Source: Telmatactis stephensoni
Taxonomy: Eukaryota > Cnidaria > Anthozoa > Actiniaria > Isophelliidae
DNA: 64,000 nucleotides
Assembly (NCBI GenBank): GCA_029948255.1
Contig: JALIZF010001873.1
Location: 779,001-843,000, forward strand
Direction of reading: 5' to 3'
Shown here: piece after piece, positions 10,278 through 22,191 of the stretch
How the letters are laid out: every line of letters begins with the position of its first letter
How positions within the stretch are numbered: the stretch's first letter is position 1
Notes under the pieces: model-generated
Told to the model about the DNA's origin: nothing
Database searches by the model: none
Seen by the model: the letters and a program-made list of their open reading frames with translations, nothing else
Translations under genes and position numbers: made by a program

Positions 10278-11883
10278 GGTAAATTAAACAAAATCTTCTT
10301 TATAAAAAGTCGCTCAACTTACAACGTGTCCATGACGTGCAACTGTTCCAGTGTTCCTCTGCATTGCTACTCTTTTTAAAGAGATTAAGAAGATAAGTCG
10401 TGGCTTGCACGCAATATGGAATGTCTTCATAAATCGAGATAAACCACGATGAAGATCAACCGAAAACACGCCGCTGATATGTAGTTTGAGATAGTCCTTT
10501 TAAAAACTAAAGAACAACAGCTTTACAATATGAATAAAACTGTGCTTTTTTGAACAATCAGCCGTTCCTTTGGCGACGACGGTAGAGATGCAAATGTGAA
10601 AGTTTTATCTCCTTTTTTAGACTTGAATGTGCACTTAGGAATGGCCCATTGAAGTACTTAGGAATCCTCTTTAAAGGACAAGACACGGTCCTTAAAGGAT
10701 TTTGAAAAGCACTTTTTATCAATTGGTAAACACACACATCCGTCTCTCTGTGGGAACATCAGGATGCTGTCATAAAGCATCAAAGAAAAGTCCACAGTTT
10801 ATAAGTAATGGCTTGTAAGTGGTGCTTTAACAGGCTTCAATGCAGTTCAATACTTTCACCACAGAAAATCACTCAGTTTGAACCTCGAAAATCGGAAATA
10901 GAACACGTCTTAACACATTGCTGTGAATTTGCTTAACAGCGGTGAATCAAAGCAACAAAAATAGCGAGTGAAAATAGCACATTATAACGAATTCTTTTTC
11001 TTATACAGGAAGTCCTGTTTTGAACACCTGTCAGGCTGTATTAGAGATAGTTTGGATTGTTTGCTTAAATGATTGTATTATTCCTTATTTATCTATTTAT
11101 CTTTATTTTTGATTCGGAGGACAAACACTTGAGCATAGAATATAAATCTCATACGGCGAAACTAGTCATTGGTTGTTTGCCTCAATATGATTTCATATCG
11201 TCAAATTCGTGCATTTACTTGTATATTTATTTTTCCATTGATAAGGTTTCCAAATATCACCATGAAAATATATGCAAGTATAATTTACACGTACGATCCA
11301 GCGCACAGACATATGGTCATTTCTAAATAAATTTCCTTGCTATATTATCTAATTCGTCTAATTTTATTTGATCTTTAGTTTTGTCCCCTAGTCATATCAG
11401 ATGATTAGGTAATTAAACAAATGTCGGAGAGAATATTTTTGAGACATAGCGCATGTCACCGCTAAATATAAAAACCCACTGACTAGCAGTCATGAAGCAT
11501 TTGGTTACTCGATTATTTCATGTAGTCTAATTATATTTCATAATGCATTAAAAAGAAGATTTAGATTTATGGCGAAATGACACAAGGAAAATAAAGTTAT
11601 ACTAAAACCGTGTTATTATCCGTCACTTTTTATTTTAAATACTTATGTTATGATACACTTTTCCAGTTTTAATTAGTTTTTGGTTTACCGCGTTAGTTTT
11701 AATAATTTGGTGGTTTATAGTCTTCAGTATGCTGTCATTTTGCTGACAAGAGTAATTTCAGTTTAGAATATCAAAGTATAGAATATCAAAGTAGGGAATT
11801 CCCCTTGGCTTTAAGAAACAATAGATTAACCTTGACATCTCTGGAATAATATCCTAGCCGACAACATTTGGCCTCCGTTTCCC
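10278..11883. other. Upstream flank of the GPCR, non-coding
   Basis: This presumably holds the receptor's promoter and any 5' UTR, but I cannot place a TATA box or start site with confidence. The rest is AT-rich with no supported gene. Confidence 0.4.
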
Positions 11884-12150
11884 ATGATTGGCAATGTTTC
11901 ACGTGCAACCAATCACATTGGAAAAGGCGCCGTCCAATCTGATTGTGTTTACCAAAACACCCATCCTTGCGGTTCATTGAGGCCTGTCTCACAGGACATT
12001 ATAAAAGAGAGAGTTACTCAAATAGATAGACTTCCTTTTAGACCTAGAGCTAGACATGTGTACAAGTCCTTAGAGTATAATAAAACAAAGCCTACAGCGA
12101 AGGAACTGTCTCGTCGTAGAGTTAAAGGTTCATCGCCAGCTCTTGTATAG
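11884..12150 (+). CDS. Unrecognised 88-codon frame, probably repeat-derived
   Basis: The frame has a basic, coding-like composition (phrases LRPVSQDIIKERV, RLPFRPRARHVYKSL, KPTAKELSRRRVKG) and ends in a stop. I do not recognise a family. A related DNA stretch occurs at 15250-15355 (TTGGAAAAG.G.CCGTC, TTTAGGCCTGCC...ACATTA.AAAG), where the frame is not kept open. That points to part of a dispersed element rather than a unique gene. It could also be a terminal exon; no good upstream splice acceptor was identified. Confidence 0.3.
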   Translation: MIGNVSRATNHIGKGAVQSDCVYQNTHPCGSLRPVSQDIIKERVTQIDRLPFRPRARHVYKSLEYNKTKPTAKELSRRRVKGSSPALV

Positions 12151-12415
12151 AACCTACACGTTTGGACCTAGCAGTCCCTCGTAACACTTAACGACATGAC
12201 CAACTCGAGTTTTATTATTCAAAATTTTATCGTTCAATTTTCTATTGTAACTTCTGTCTACATTTTTACAGCTACATTGTTACGGTTCTGTGGGCGGGCG
12301 CAGTTATAATTATGCAATTATTTTTAAGTTGGCCTGAGAAAGGGACTGGTGTTTTCTCAGACTATTTTTATCGGTCACGAAATGCAGATGGGTATTTACA
12401 ACGCATGCCTAGCCG

Positions 12416-12755
12416 ATGTTGATGACGATGATGATGATGATGATGACGACGACGACGATGATGATGATAATAATAATAAGGTACTTATGTAGCACATTTC
12501 ACAACGTCTCAATTAATGCGCTTTACAATAATGCAGAAATCCTAATACTCTCACACACACTCCTTACTACATTAAATATTCTAAACACCCAACTCTCAAT
12601 CGGAGGATTCGGAGAAAAACCCTCGAAACAAGGGAAAGAACGATCTAACAAACTCAACTGGCATGAAGTGCCCTGTCTGGGAATCGAACCAGGGACCACA
12701 ACGGGGATCGAGGCGAGAGGTTATAACCACTTGGCCACTCTTGCTCCCCATGGCC
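12416..12755 (-). repeat. tRNA-derived SINE with microsatellite tail
   Basis: Read on the minus strand, the head holds an A box (AGTGGCCAAGTGGTTATAAC) and a strong B box (CTGGTTCGATTCCC). A body follows that ends in TTGTAAAGCGCATTAATTGAG and GTGCTACATAAGTACC, then a TTATTATTATTATCATCATC tail at about 12419-12480. The AAGCGC...CTACATAA end resembles the 3' end shared by many SINEs with L2-type LINEs. The tail explains the GAT/GAC microsatellite seen on the plus strand. Confidence 0.7.
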
Positions 12756-13972
12756 AGCCAAAAGCCAGCCGAGTAAACTCTCGAACGAGCGTTTTGCTGC
12801 ATATAACAGCGAAAAGCGTTGCATCGTAACAGTATTTTTCCAGCTTAATTTGGTTAGAATTTTGTCTTTTAATATCTGATCCGTCAATCATCCTCGGGGC
12901 GGAGCTTATTTCAAATCAACCAATGATCAAACAAATTCACATAAGCTCTGCTCCCAAGGATGATGGATGGATCAGAAAACACAAAAAACCTAACCGACGT
13001 TGAAAAAACATACAGGTCGCGATCGCGATAAAACGATTTTCGTTGATCATTGCGTTGCGTATAGAGCCATTTACTCTCCAACAATAAAACTTTAGCCCTT
13101 GAACATACATACATTTGTGGCTATTCACAGACAGTATATTGGATTGAAAAGTGAAGACTAATAAATAAGTGCGGATGTGTTCTTTTAACTGAAGGACCTG
13201 TCTAAGTATAAGAGAGAACAATACATATTCAAACAAGCAAATATTGTGTTTCATTTCGAAGACCTTTGAGTGCATTCTAGCTCTTCTAGTGCCTGTATTC
13301 TTTAATTTATGTATCTTTTGTTTTGGAGTATTCATTAGATATGTCATTCCAAAAGCTTTTATATTCTATGATTCTAATTTCTCTTATTGAAATCACAGTC
13401 AACTGTCTTCTTACAACCACCTCTCGTAAGCGACCACCTCTTGTAAGCGACCACGTCTCGTAACCGTTTTGTTCTACAGTAAGTTATTTACTATAAAAAA
13501 GCCGTCTCTCGTAAACGACCACACGAAAATCCTTAAGCGACCAAGTTCACTTCTATTTTTGGCTAGAACTGTGTTTTTGTCTCCGTTAGAGACCACTCAC
13601 TGAGGGATTGTTAAAAAAAATCGCTCAGATGTTTCTGACAGCGGTGGAAGTCACAATTGAAAGTTTAACGCTAAGAATTAACCGATAAATCGATCACTCT
13701 GGATAAAACGGGCATTATTTTCCTAGCTCCACCCTTGCCTTATCCATTTTGTAATGTGTAGGCACAAACAAAAGCCAGTAAAACCGATAAAGAAGTTTTC
13801 ATATGCGAGAATAATCGTGACTATTTGCCTTATTTGAGCTAGCATAACATAATTTTCCTATAGTAACCTAATCTGTACAGTATGACACTTGATATTTTCC
13901 CCCTAAGCGACCACCTCCATTAAGCAACTCATAGGGCAGAATCAATTGACAATCAACTTCCCGCACACATAT
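12756..13972. other. Non-coding with GCGACCAC-type direct repeats
   Basis: Phrases of the form CTCGTAAGCGACCACCTC recur at about 13418-13560 (four or more degenerate copies) and once more near 13903. They look like pieces of a decayed repeat. A short inverted pair (CATCCTCGGGGCGGAGCTTAT / CATAAGCTCTGCTCCCAAGGATG) lies at 12890-12963. No gene is supported. Confidence 0.4.
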
Positions 13973-14268
13973 TGCTATTTCAAAAAAGGTTGACGGAGAG
14001 AATGGCGAATGGCAATCGGCGATTGGTGATTGCACGACCGAAAGGAAATTTGGGGTAACAAGAATTGCTTTATTTTCATTAAATAAATACCCAAGCAATA
14101 CCGGTACCATGCAGTAAAGACCTTATTGGACAAAGTGGTCGATAGGCGATTCATATCTCCGCGCCGGATAGCGGTCTAATAGCGTGACCACAGTTCCTTT
14201 CGGTCGTGCAATCACCAATTGCCTATCGCCATTCGCCGTTCGCCCCGTCAACCTTTTTTGAAATAGCT
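13973..14268. repeat. Foldback element
   Basis: The left arm runs GCTATTTCAAAAAAGGTTGAC through GGTGATTGCACGACCGAAAG, and the right arm carries the inverse in the same order with about ten mismatches. The arms are about 75 nt around a roughly 140-nt loop. No target duplication was resolved. Confidence 0.7.
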
Positions 14269-15249
14269 ATATATATATGCCATCGCCAGCAATTCCGGTC
14301 ATATCGCGGGCGCAATAGATCAGCGGATTTCGTCACGAGAAAAACAAAATAGCGTCGTTTCTTTGCAAAGAAATAGCCCGAGGAAAAAATATATTCGCGG
14401 ATGTAGTTTCTGAAACGTATATTCTTACAAAAGCCCAAATCAATCTATTAAGTCCTACATCTCTCAGAACTATCAGACTACAAATTATATGCAAAACTTA
14501 AAATCTTGCCTTTCCTTTTTGATCATTTTCATAGGACGAATAATCACAAACTTCCCATACATCTTCTTATAGCGAGCGCGCGTAAATCCGAATATTTCAA
14601 GGATGATCATCTTTGACCAGTTATCACAACCAAAATTGCCCAAATAGATTTGCACAGTAGACATCATCACATCATCAGTCCACTATTGATGATGCTGACT
14701 AGTGCGTATGTAGTGTCAGGTTACTCCCGGCCATTGGACCCGGTTGTTAGAAGGTTGGTTAGCGTAACCCAAGCCTAGGGTTAAATCCAAAGGTTTTCTT
14801 TAGACTAACCCTGGTTTTTTTCCATGATTTTCGTAGTTGACCAGGATTTTCACAACGGAGATGTTTGGACAGCTTTGGGTAGCCTTGTTATGGCTAAATT
14901 GGCCGGTCCGGCGTTGCAGGGGCATGACCAGCCGTTTCTAGACCTATTCACCTATAAAGCAAGGCTATCCACGGTTGTTCATAGTTGTCTTATTTAGCAG
15001 TTATATATATAGAAAGAATAAAATCGTTTACAGCCAACAATTGAACGCAGACTAACAGTTTTATCAAACTAATGCAAATGATAGTGCTATTTTTTTAATT
15101 GTCATCAAAATAGCTAGCGAAGAAATCTATCAATTTAAAGTGTTTGTATCACATGCTGGATCAAATAGTCTTAGCAGCTTTGTCATCCCTTGAGTAAAGC
15201 TGCTTCCATGGCAACCCTGGTCGTAATTAACATGTTTCTCTTAGTTCAG
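14269..15249. other. Non-coding, nothing supported
   Basis: AT-rich sequence with short frames only. A GGTTAGCGTAACCC...TAGGGTTAAA phrase at about 14757-14787 hints at a decayed repeat, but I cannot define it. Confidence 0.4.
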
Positions 15250-15355
15250 TAAGCCAATTCACGTTGGAAAAGGGACCGTCGACCAACCTGATTCGAGTTT
15301 GCCAAAATATTCGTTCGTGTTTAGGCCTGCCCTGCTAGACATTACAAAGGAGTAG
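15250..15355 (+). repeat. Diverged copy of the 11.9-12.0 kb sequence
   Basis: Matches the first half of the 11884-12150 frame at several spaced phrases (CAATTCACGTTGGAAAAGG, TTGCCAAAATA, GTTTAGGCCTGCC, GACATTACAAA). The reading frame is not conserved, which supports a repeat origin for both. Confidence 0.45.
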
Positions 15356-15631
15356 CTTGTATACAGTTACTTGCTAGATGTCAATACAACCCGATATTCA
15401 ACAGTCCAAGATTGTGTTATCGGAGTGATGTTATGCCACGCCACACAATTTTTAATAATTTTATATATTTTCAATATTTTTCATAGATCTACGAGTTTTT
15501 GTCCATTTTCAGTTACTTGCAATATTGAGTGAGACAAGCTTCAGCCTGTACAGGCTATTAGTTTCTTAGGTCATGTTGACAAAGATGTCATTTTATTCAC
15601 ACATGCAACGTAATTGTCCTCAGTAGTGATT

Positions 15632-16698
15632 AGTAGTGTACCAGTATAGCATGTACACCGCATGCAAATTACAACGTATACAGATGAAGCAAACGACGTC
15701 ACCAACCTCACCAACCCCACCACTAACCAACCCCACCACGCATGCGGGCGCATGCACCACCACCGCGCCCGAGCCTTGTCCACCGGGACTCCATTTGACG
15801 CCACAGGTACCCCATTTGACACCACAGTCAGAGTCCCTGTTGTGTCCATTGTGGTGTCAAATTGCAATAAATGACTGAAGAATTAAAAAATCATATCGTG
15901 CTGTGTATGGGTTGTGGGGTCCCTGTGGTGTCAAGCGTGGGCGCGGTGGCGGCGTATGCGTGCGTATGCGTGGTGGGGTTGGCGCGTGATTTGGTCGTAC
16001 AGGTATGCAGATGAGGTTGGTGACGTCGTTTGCTTCATCTGCATACGTTGTAATTTGCATGCGGTGTAAATGCTATACTGGTGTTACGCGACACTTTTCC
16101 ACTGATTTTGTAGTTTCCTAGATATTTTGACAAGGGACGTTCGTGACGTAGATTTTTAATAACAGTTTGTTATGGCTAGCTGTTGGACCTAGCAGGGGCA
16201 GATCCAATTGCACCATATATTCTGTCTTAAGATTTGTAGAGTCACGAATGATCTCAAGTTTTTGTAGAATCGATATAGTTGGACATCAATAAGATTGACG
16301 TTCCCAGCTGGTGGAGCTCATAAGTCAAACTGGACTCGAAGACATGAGTTGTACTGTGGATTCTGTTTATCAGTTCAGGTGATCTTCCCACGCTTACTTG
16401 AAGTGTTGCCACAGGTTTATCACAAGTAGATCATAGAGTGATCGCAGGTACAAGAGTCCTGTTTGGGTTATGGCTCTACCCGTACTGCTAGAAATACTTG
16501 TAAAATAAGTTTTGTAGGTTAGTTGTCAGTTGCTGTTAAAGGCGTTTAACTAAAATCGAAACTTGTAAAAAGTTAAAAAAAAGCTTGAAGAACAAAGATT
16601 CAAATTCTTAGAAACACAAAGGTATGGTTTGATGTTGTTGTCAAAGTGATCCCGGACTAGTTCCGTGGCATAGTGTCGCGTAACACTGGTACACTACT
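15632..16698. mobile_element. Foldback element split by a second insertion
   Basis: The host element has arms of about 200 nt. AGTAGTGTACCAGTATAGC and GCATGCAAATTACAACGTAT on the left are answered by ATACGTTGTAATTTGCATGC and GCTATACTGGT on the right. Its last 14 bases (ACTGGTACACTACT) are displaced to 16685-16698 by the element at 16083-16684. GC-rich arm interiors (CCACCACGCATGCGGGCGCA and partner) can form a long hairpin. Open frames here are by-products of this structure. Confidence 0.7.
16083..16684. mobile_element. 602-bp element nested inside the foldback
   Basis: Terminal inverted repeats are GTTACGCGACAC (left) and GTGTCGCGTAAC (right). ACTGGT flanks both ends (16077-16082 and 16685-16690), consistent with a 6-bp target duplication, though part of that match belongs to the host element's own end. 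The interior shows no transposase or other recognisable frame, so it is non-autonomous and of unknown superfamily. Confidence 0.65.
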
Positions 16699-17148
16699 GT
16701 GATTGCTCCTTTTGAGACACATCCAACAGTTTTGTAGCAAGAAGGTTAGCCTATTTCGATAAAGTTGAGTTTGTAGCTTAATTTAAAGGTTAATCATTGT
16801 AGGACTTGTCATGATGTTTGCCAAAGTTATTTGCAGAATTTAATTTTGTTCGCGCAGTTGTAAACCAAGTTCAAGACGAACTAGATTTGGGGATTTGCCT
16901 CTTTCAGCAATTGTCAATCTTTCATAGCTAAAACCGTCTTCCTAAATTGGTAATACTTTTAGACAGGAAGCTATGTAGTTTCGTAAATAAGATGCAATTA
17001 AGTTGAGAGTAGTTTTTCACTGGAGTGCTTTTGAAAAAAGAAAAAGAGCTAATAAAAGGAGATTGCCCGATGTTAACTAGTTGATTAACGAAATCGCCGA
17101 TAAAAGAAAAAGGTACGCCCCAGCCTCGTCAGTCCTTAGAAAGTCCCT
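16699..17148. other. Non-coding, nothing supported
   Basis: No exon or repeat could be defined. Confidence 0.4.
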
Positions 17149-17268
17149 CACTGGAAATTTTTTGTCCGTTTCCTATGATAGAAAGTATGTAGGAAATGCA
17201 ATATTTCGTGCATATTTCCTACTTATTTCCTACATATTTCCAACGACGAAATGGACAAAAATTTCCAG
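17149..17268. repeat. Small hairpin repeat
   Basis: The ends CACTGGAAATTTTTTGTCCG and GGACAAAAATTTCCAGT are inverted copies. The interior holds a second pair (TATGTAGGAAATGCAATATT / CATATTTCCTAC...CTACATATTT). Confidence 0.6.
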
Positions 17269-18536
17269 TCGATATATTAGGTGATGTTCAAAAGGGTAAA
17301 TTTAGAGTGTTTAGTATGAATGAGTCTGAAATATGGCGAGTTTCTGATCATATTTTTGGATTTATAATTACTAACTCCTTTTAGAAAACTCGAATACTAC
17401 AAGTACAAAAGTCTACCTGTCATTACCAGCCTGAATATATCGTGGCCAGTGTGTCTTAAAGTCAATCTAGTTAAAACTAAGTCTCAGTACTAGATTTCCA
17501 TTCCACTCTACCTCCCCCTTGGTTCTCCGTCGGACTTTAGAAGTCTCCGGATATGAGCATGCACTTCTGCCTATACCATATACTTGCATGCAGGCCACAT
17601 CACTACATTGACAAAACAAGCAACATCAAGTCAGTTTTTTCTAAAACATTTTACTCTTCGATCTGAAAACTACACGAATAACTAAAACATGGCCGGAAAT
17701 TTCTGCAATGCTGCTTTCCAGTTACGTAAAATTTTGGATTCCCTGTGTCAAATAATTCTTCAAAACGAGGTCAACAGGAAGCAACGCCTGACTGCTTTTC
17801 TCAACAAAGGAAGGAAATTCAACAGAAAATTTATTTACCAAAATTTTATTACTTGATTCTTACGTGGAGAAGGCAAGGTAGGGTTATTGTAGATTCTTGA
17901 GGATACAGTTATGCTGCTAGAGGTTATTTCATAATTCACTGTAAAGGTACCTGTCAACGACAATCGACTCGTCGGGGGGCAATATTCACTCTTTATAATC
18001 GGTGCACAGTTAGCAGAAAACAAAACAAAAGAGTCAATTCATGCAGGAAGTAACTATTTTCTTTTTAGATTTGTAGCAACAGACAGAGGAATATCTATTT
18101 AACAGCAAACAATAGGGAACACTGAGAGCAGACATCGGCCATTGTGTATTTAAAGTTTGACACATTGTTAAGTTGAAGCCCTTCATTTTCTGGTGAGGAT
18201 ACACAGCTTTATGTTTAGACATGATATTACATGGCTGTTTAACAAATTTATCTTTGAGTGTTAAGGAGAGTGAGTGCAGCAAACAAGTAAGGCTGAAATG
18301 CATGAGTCATTTGAGAGCCATCTCCTCCTCCATTTGGGCCTTACCGCCGGGCATTCACTTTTTTGTCAAGTGAAAGCCAGTGAACACCTCGGTCTCTGGG
18401 GACAATGTGATAGTCTCCCTCCCAGCCGTGTTTAGCCTTGAGGGAGTGTTGTCTGATGAGGCTAAACATGGCTGCGAGGGAGTACTCACTAACAATGTGA
18501 GAGGTGAACCCCCTTGTACCCAGGTGAACTCCCTGG
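17269..18536. other. Non-coding, nothing firm
   Basis: Two related phrases around 18420-18490 (TGTTTAGCCTTGAGGGAGT and TGAGGCTAAACATGGCTGCGAGGGAGTA) suggest a small local repeat. The proline-rich minus-strand frame at 18341-18844 is antisense to the purine tract and is not called as a gene. Confidence 0.4.
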
Positions 18537-18649
18537 TGGGGAGGGGAGGGGGAGGAAGGGGGAAGGAGGGAGGGGGAGGAAGGGGGAGGGAGGGGATGGG
18601 AGGAGGGGAAGGGGAGGGCGAAGGAGGGGAGAGGGGGGAGGGGAGGGGG
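18537..18649 (+). repeat. G-rich polypurine tract
   Basis: About 113 bases are almost purely G and A, with more than fifteen runs of three or more G. Such tracts can form G-quadruplexes or, with the polypyrimidine strand, triplex DNA. Whether it does so here is inference. It lies about 280 bp outside the left edge of the large palindrome. Confidence 0.8.
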
Positions 18650-18925
18650 TTCTGATAAGGTTGGAATTGTTGGAATCTCTCTGTGTAACAACTTGGTTGA
18701 GTGCACCCAGGGCAATTCAGTTTTATATTGTATAATTATCAGTGAAATACAATTTTCAAAGCAGTCTTTCAAAAAGTCCATTGTGGCAATGGTGTTGTCT
18801 TCATAGGTGAAGATATCACTTTTGTCAATAGAGAAACAAAACATATTTTATCAGTTTGTAAATGATTATTTAAAACAGGAGTCAGATTGTTTTTGGACAG
18901 TCAGATTGTTTTTGGAAATCGATTA

Positions 18926-21900
18926 TTAATCGAAATGCCCGTGTTTTTCGATTAATAATCGAGTTTGACATGCCAAATTCGTTTATTAATCGAAAAATGT
19001 GTCACTTTTCGATTATTAATCGAAAAATGCGTCACTTTTCGATTATTAATCGAGAAACAGACGTCACTTTCGATTATTAATCGAAAGTTGCATACGCTTT
19101 GATTGCATGGCCGCCATTACAGAAAAATCTTTGAAGACCAAAAACTCCCTTGAGTTGAATGACTCCTTAAAACTAAAGTATTAGTCGGCTTGGTTTTAGG
19201 GTAAGTTCTCACATGGAGAAAAACAAAGACATGGTTTCACTTTTCAGAGGAGATATTTTACGAAATTCCGAGCCGGCGAGTCGATAGACGGCGGGCGGCT
19301 GATCGACAACCTCACGACAAGCTCGATGTTCAAGTTTTCAAAACGAAAAAGTGAGCCTCTTCAAGTTCGTAAGACCATTAAAATGGTAAATTAAAATGTG
19401 TTCTGCTAATGGAAAGCTGTTTAAAAAGTGAATTTTTTATGAAATGTAAGTTATATGCTAAAACGGTGACAAAACTGTTCATTGCAAGAGCGGCCGGGTC
19501 ACGACAACTGTCACGAGGCGGTTGGTACTACTTGATAGTTTCGTGTCTAAAACCTGCACTCTCAAAAAGATACAAATAAGAAAAATGGTAAAATAAAATG
19601 TGTTCTACTGATGGAAAGCTGTTTAAAAAGTGAACTTTTTATGAAATGTAAGTTATATGCTAAAACGGTGACTTGAGAGACAAAACTCTCATCTTTTTCA
19701 AGCGGACTTTCTGGTTCGGAAGCCGGCGTCTCAACTGAAAGTTTGAGGCACATTTTTTAAAAAACAAAAATGTTTAATAACAAAAGTCACAACTTTTTTT
19801 TTACTGCTTATCAATCCTTAATTCTTAAAGACCAACTCAGGCACGTCTTTTTATTTTTTTTCGGGAGAGACATTTTGCCAAATTCTGGTCTCACGCTGCA
19901 TGACTCGGCGACACGGTCATCGTCTTACATTGGGCGCGACGCGTTTGATTTCACATCACAAGCAAGGATGTCATGCTGCCTCGTGTTAACGTTTTGCGAG
20001 TGAAACCAAACCAACTGAAAAAGAGAAAAAAAAATACTCGTATGTTTTCAAAAAGAAGTTTTATGCTCATTCCAAAAAGCAGTTGAATGAATTTCGTAGT
20101 TGGGACAGAGCCGAAAGCTTAGAAAAGCGGGAAACAAGTGAGTCTCGTTATCGAAACGATCTATCGAAACAAGGTCTAGCTCTGCTTTTAATTACGCTAC
20201 GAAAGTTTTAATTCTTTAATATTTTGTATTTGGGAAGATTTTTACTTTTTTGACGTTCTCAAAAATTTCTAAGTTTTTCGGGATTTGAAGTCAGCTCATT
20301 TTTTTGACCAATCATCGTTTGTTTCCCGTTTGTTTACATATGATGACAGCCAATCATCAAGCGAGAAACGCTTTCTGTTTCTCCGCCCACTTTTCTCCGC
20401 CCTAATTTGCATATTGATGAAGTACAAAATTGCAGTTTTGAATTACATTTTGTTTCTCTGCCTTTTTTCTCCACTCTCTAAACTTTTGAATTAGGCTTTT
20501 GAAAGTGCATTTACTCGAACAAAACTCCGTAAAATTATGAGCTTGCGTAATTATATTCGCGTAATATATATTCTTTGATTTGTGAATTATAAAACTACCG
20601 ACTCTGATGAACAAAAATGTATATATTTATCAATATGCAAATTAGGGCGGAGAAAAGTGGGCGGAGAAACAGAAAGCGTTTCTCGCTTGATGATTGGCTG
20701 TCATCATATGTAAACAAACGATGATTGGTCAAAAAAATGAGCTGACTTCAAATCCCGAAAAACTTAGAAATTTTTGAGAACGTCAAAAAAGTAAAAATCT
20801 TCCCAAATACAAAATATTAAAGAATTAAAACTTTCGTAGCGTAATTAAAAGCAGAGCTAGACCTTGTTTCGATAGATCGTTTCGATAACGAGACTCACTT
20901 GTTTCCCGCTTTTCTAAGCTTTCGGCTCTGTCCCAACTACGAAATTCATTCAACTGCTTTTTGGAATGAGCATAAAACTTCTTTTTGAAAACATACGAGT
21001 ATTTTTTTTCTCTCTTTTTCAGTTGGTTTGGTTTCACTCGCAAAACGTTAACACGAGGCAGCATGACATCCTTGCTTGTGATGTGAAATCAAACGCGTCG
21101 CGCCCAATGTAAGACGATGACCGTGTCGCCGAGTCATGCAGCGTGAGACCAGAATTTGGCAAAATGTCTCTCCCGAAAAAAAATATAAAGACGTGCCTGA
21201 GTTGGTCTTTAAGAATTAAGGATTGATAGGCAGTAAAAAAAAAGTTGTGACTTTTGTTATTAAACATTTTTGTTTTTAAAAAAAATGTGCCTCAAACTTT
21301 CAGTTGAGACGCCGGCTTCCGAACCAGAAAGTCCGCTTGAAAAAGATGAGAGTTTTGTCTCTCAAGTCACCGTTTTAGCATATAACTTACATTTCATAAA
21401 AAGTTCACTTTTTAAACAGCTTTCCATCAGTAGAACACATTTTATTTTACCATTTTTCTTATTTGTATCTTTTTGAGAGTGCAGGTTTTAGACACGAAAC
21501 TATCAAGTAGTACCAACCGCCTCGTGACCCGGCCGCTCTTGCAATGAACAGTTTTGTCACCGTTTTAGCATATAACTTACATTTCATAAAAAGTTCACTT
21601 TTTAAACAGCTTTCCATTAGCAGAACACATTTTATTTTACCATTTTAATGGTCTTACGAACTTGAAGAGGCTCACTTTTTCGTTTTGAAAACTTGAACAT
21701 CGAGCTTGTCGTGAGGTTGTCGATCAGCCGCCCGCCGTCTATCGACTCGCCGGCTCGGAATTTCGTAAAATATCTCCTCTGAAAAGTGAAACCATGTCTT
21801 TGTTTTTCTCCATGTGAGAACTTACCCTAAAACCAAGCCGACTAATACTTTAGTTTTAAGGAGTCATTCAACTCAAGGGAGTTTTTGGTCTTCAAAGATT

Positions 21901-22100
21901 TTTCTGTAATGGCGGCCATGCAATCAAAGCGTATGCAACTTTCGATTAATAATCGAAAGTGACGTCTGTTTCTCGATAAATAATCGAAAAGTGACGCATT
22001 TTTCGATTAATAATCGAAAAGTGACGCATTTTTCGATTAATAAACGAATTTGGCATGTCAAACTCGATTATTAATCGAAAAACACGGGCATTTCGATTAA
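18926..22100. mobile_element. 3.2-kb TTAA-bounded palindromic element
   Basis: The left arm (18926-20418) and right arm (20629-22100) are inverted copies of about 1.48 kb. They differ by scattered substitutions and short indels around a 210-bp spacer. Pairing stops on both sides at TTAA (18926-18929, 22097-22100), and sequence beyond does not match, which recalls TTAA target duplication as in piggyBac-type transposition. The termini start TCGAAATGCCCG, unlike classic piggyBac ends. Each arm's outer 160 bp holds about five short palindromes of the form TCGATTATTAATCGA. Frames in the arms (for example 19770-20003 and its mirror 21034-21267) are mirrored copies with no recognised domain. An assembly artefact is less likely because the arms have diverged. 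Confidence 0.75.
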
Positions 22101-22191
22101 GTATGTAGCCATGCATGGCTAATTCTGACAATGTAATAACTTAAACTTAACCATTCAATCTTTTTTCTGACTGACCTTTAGAATAAAGTTG

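Noticed and set aside
12937..13347. 136-codon minus-strand frame
   Set aside because: No domain, biased AT-rich composition, and it crosses a repeat-like inverted pair at its end.
15571..15878. Threonine/proline-rich frames
   Set aside because: They lie in the arm of a foldback element and have no recognisable domain.
18341..18844. 167-codon proline-rich protein on the minus strand
   Set aside because: The proline run is simply the complement of the G-rich tract. No domain or splice support.
19770..20003. 77-codon frame, mirrored at 21034-21267
   Set aside because: It recurs only because the region is palindromic, and no domain or codon-level conservation could be shown.
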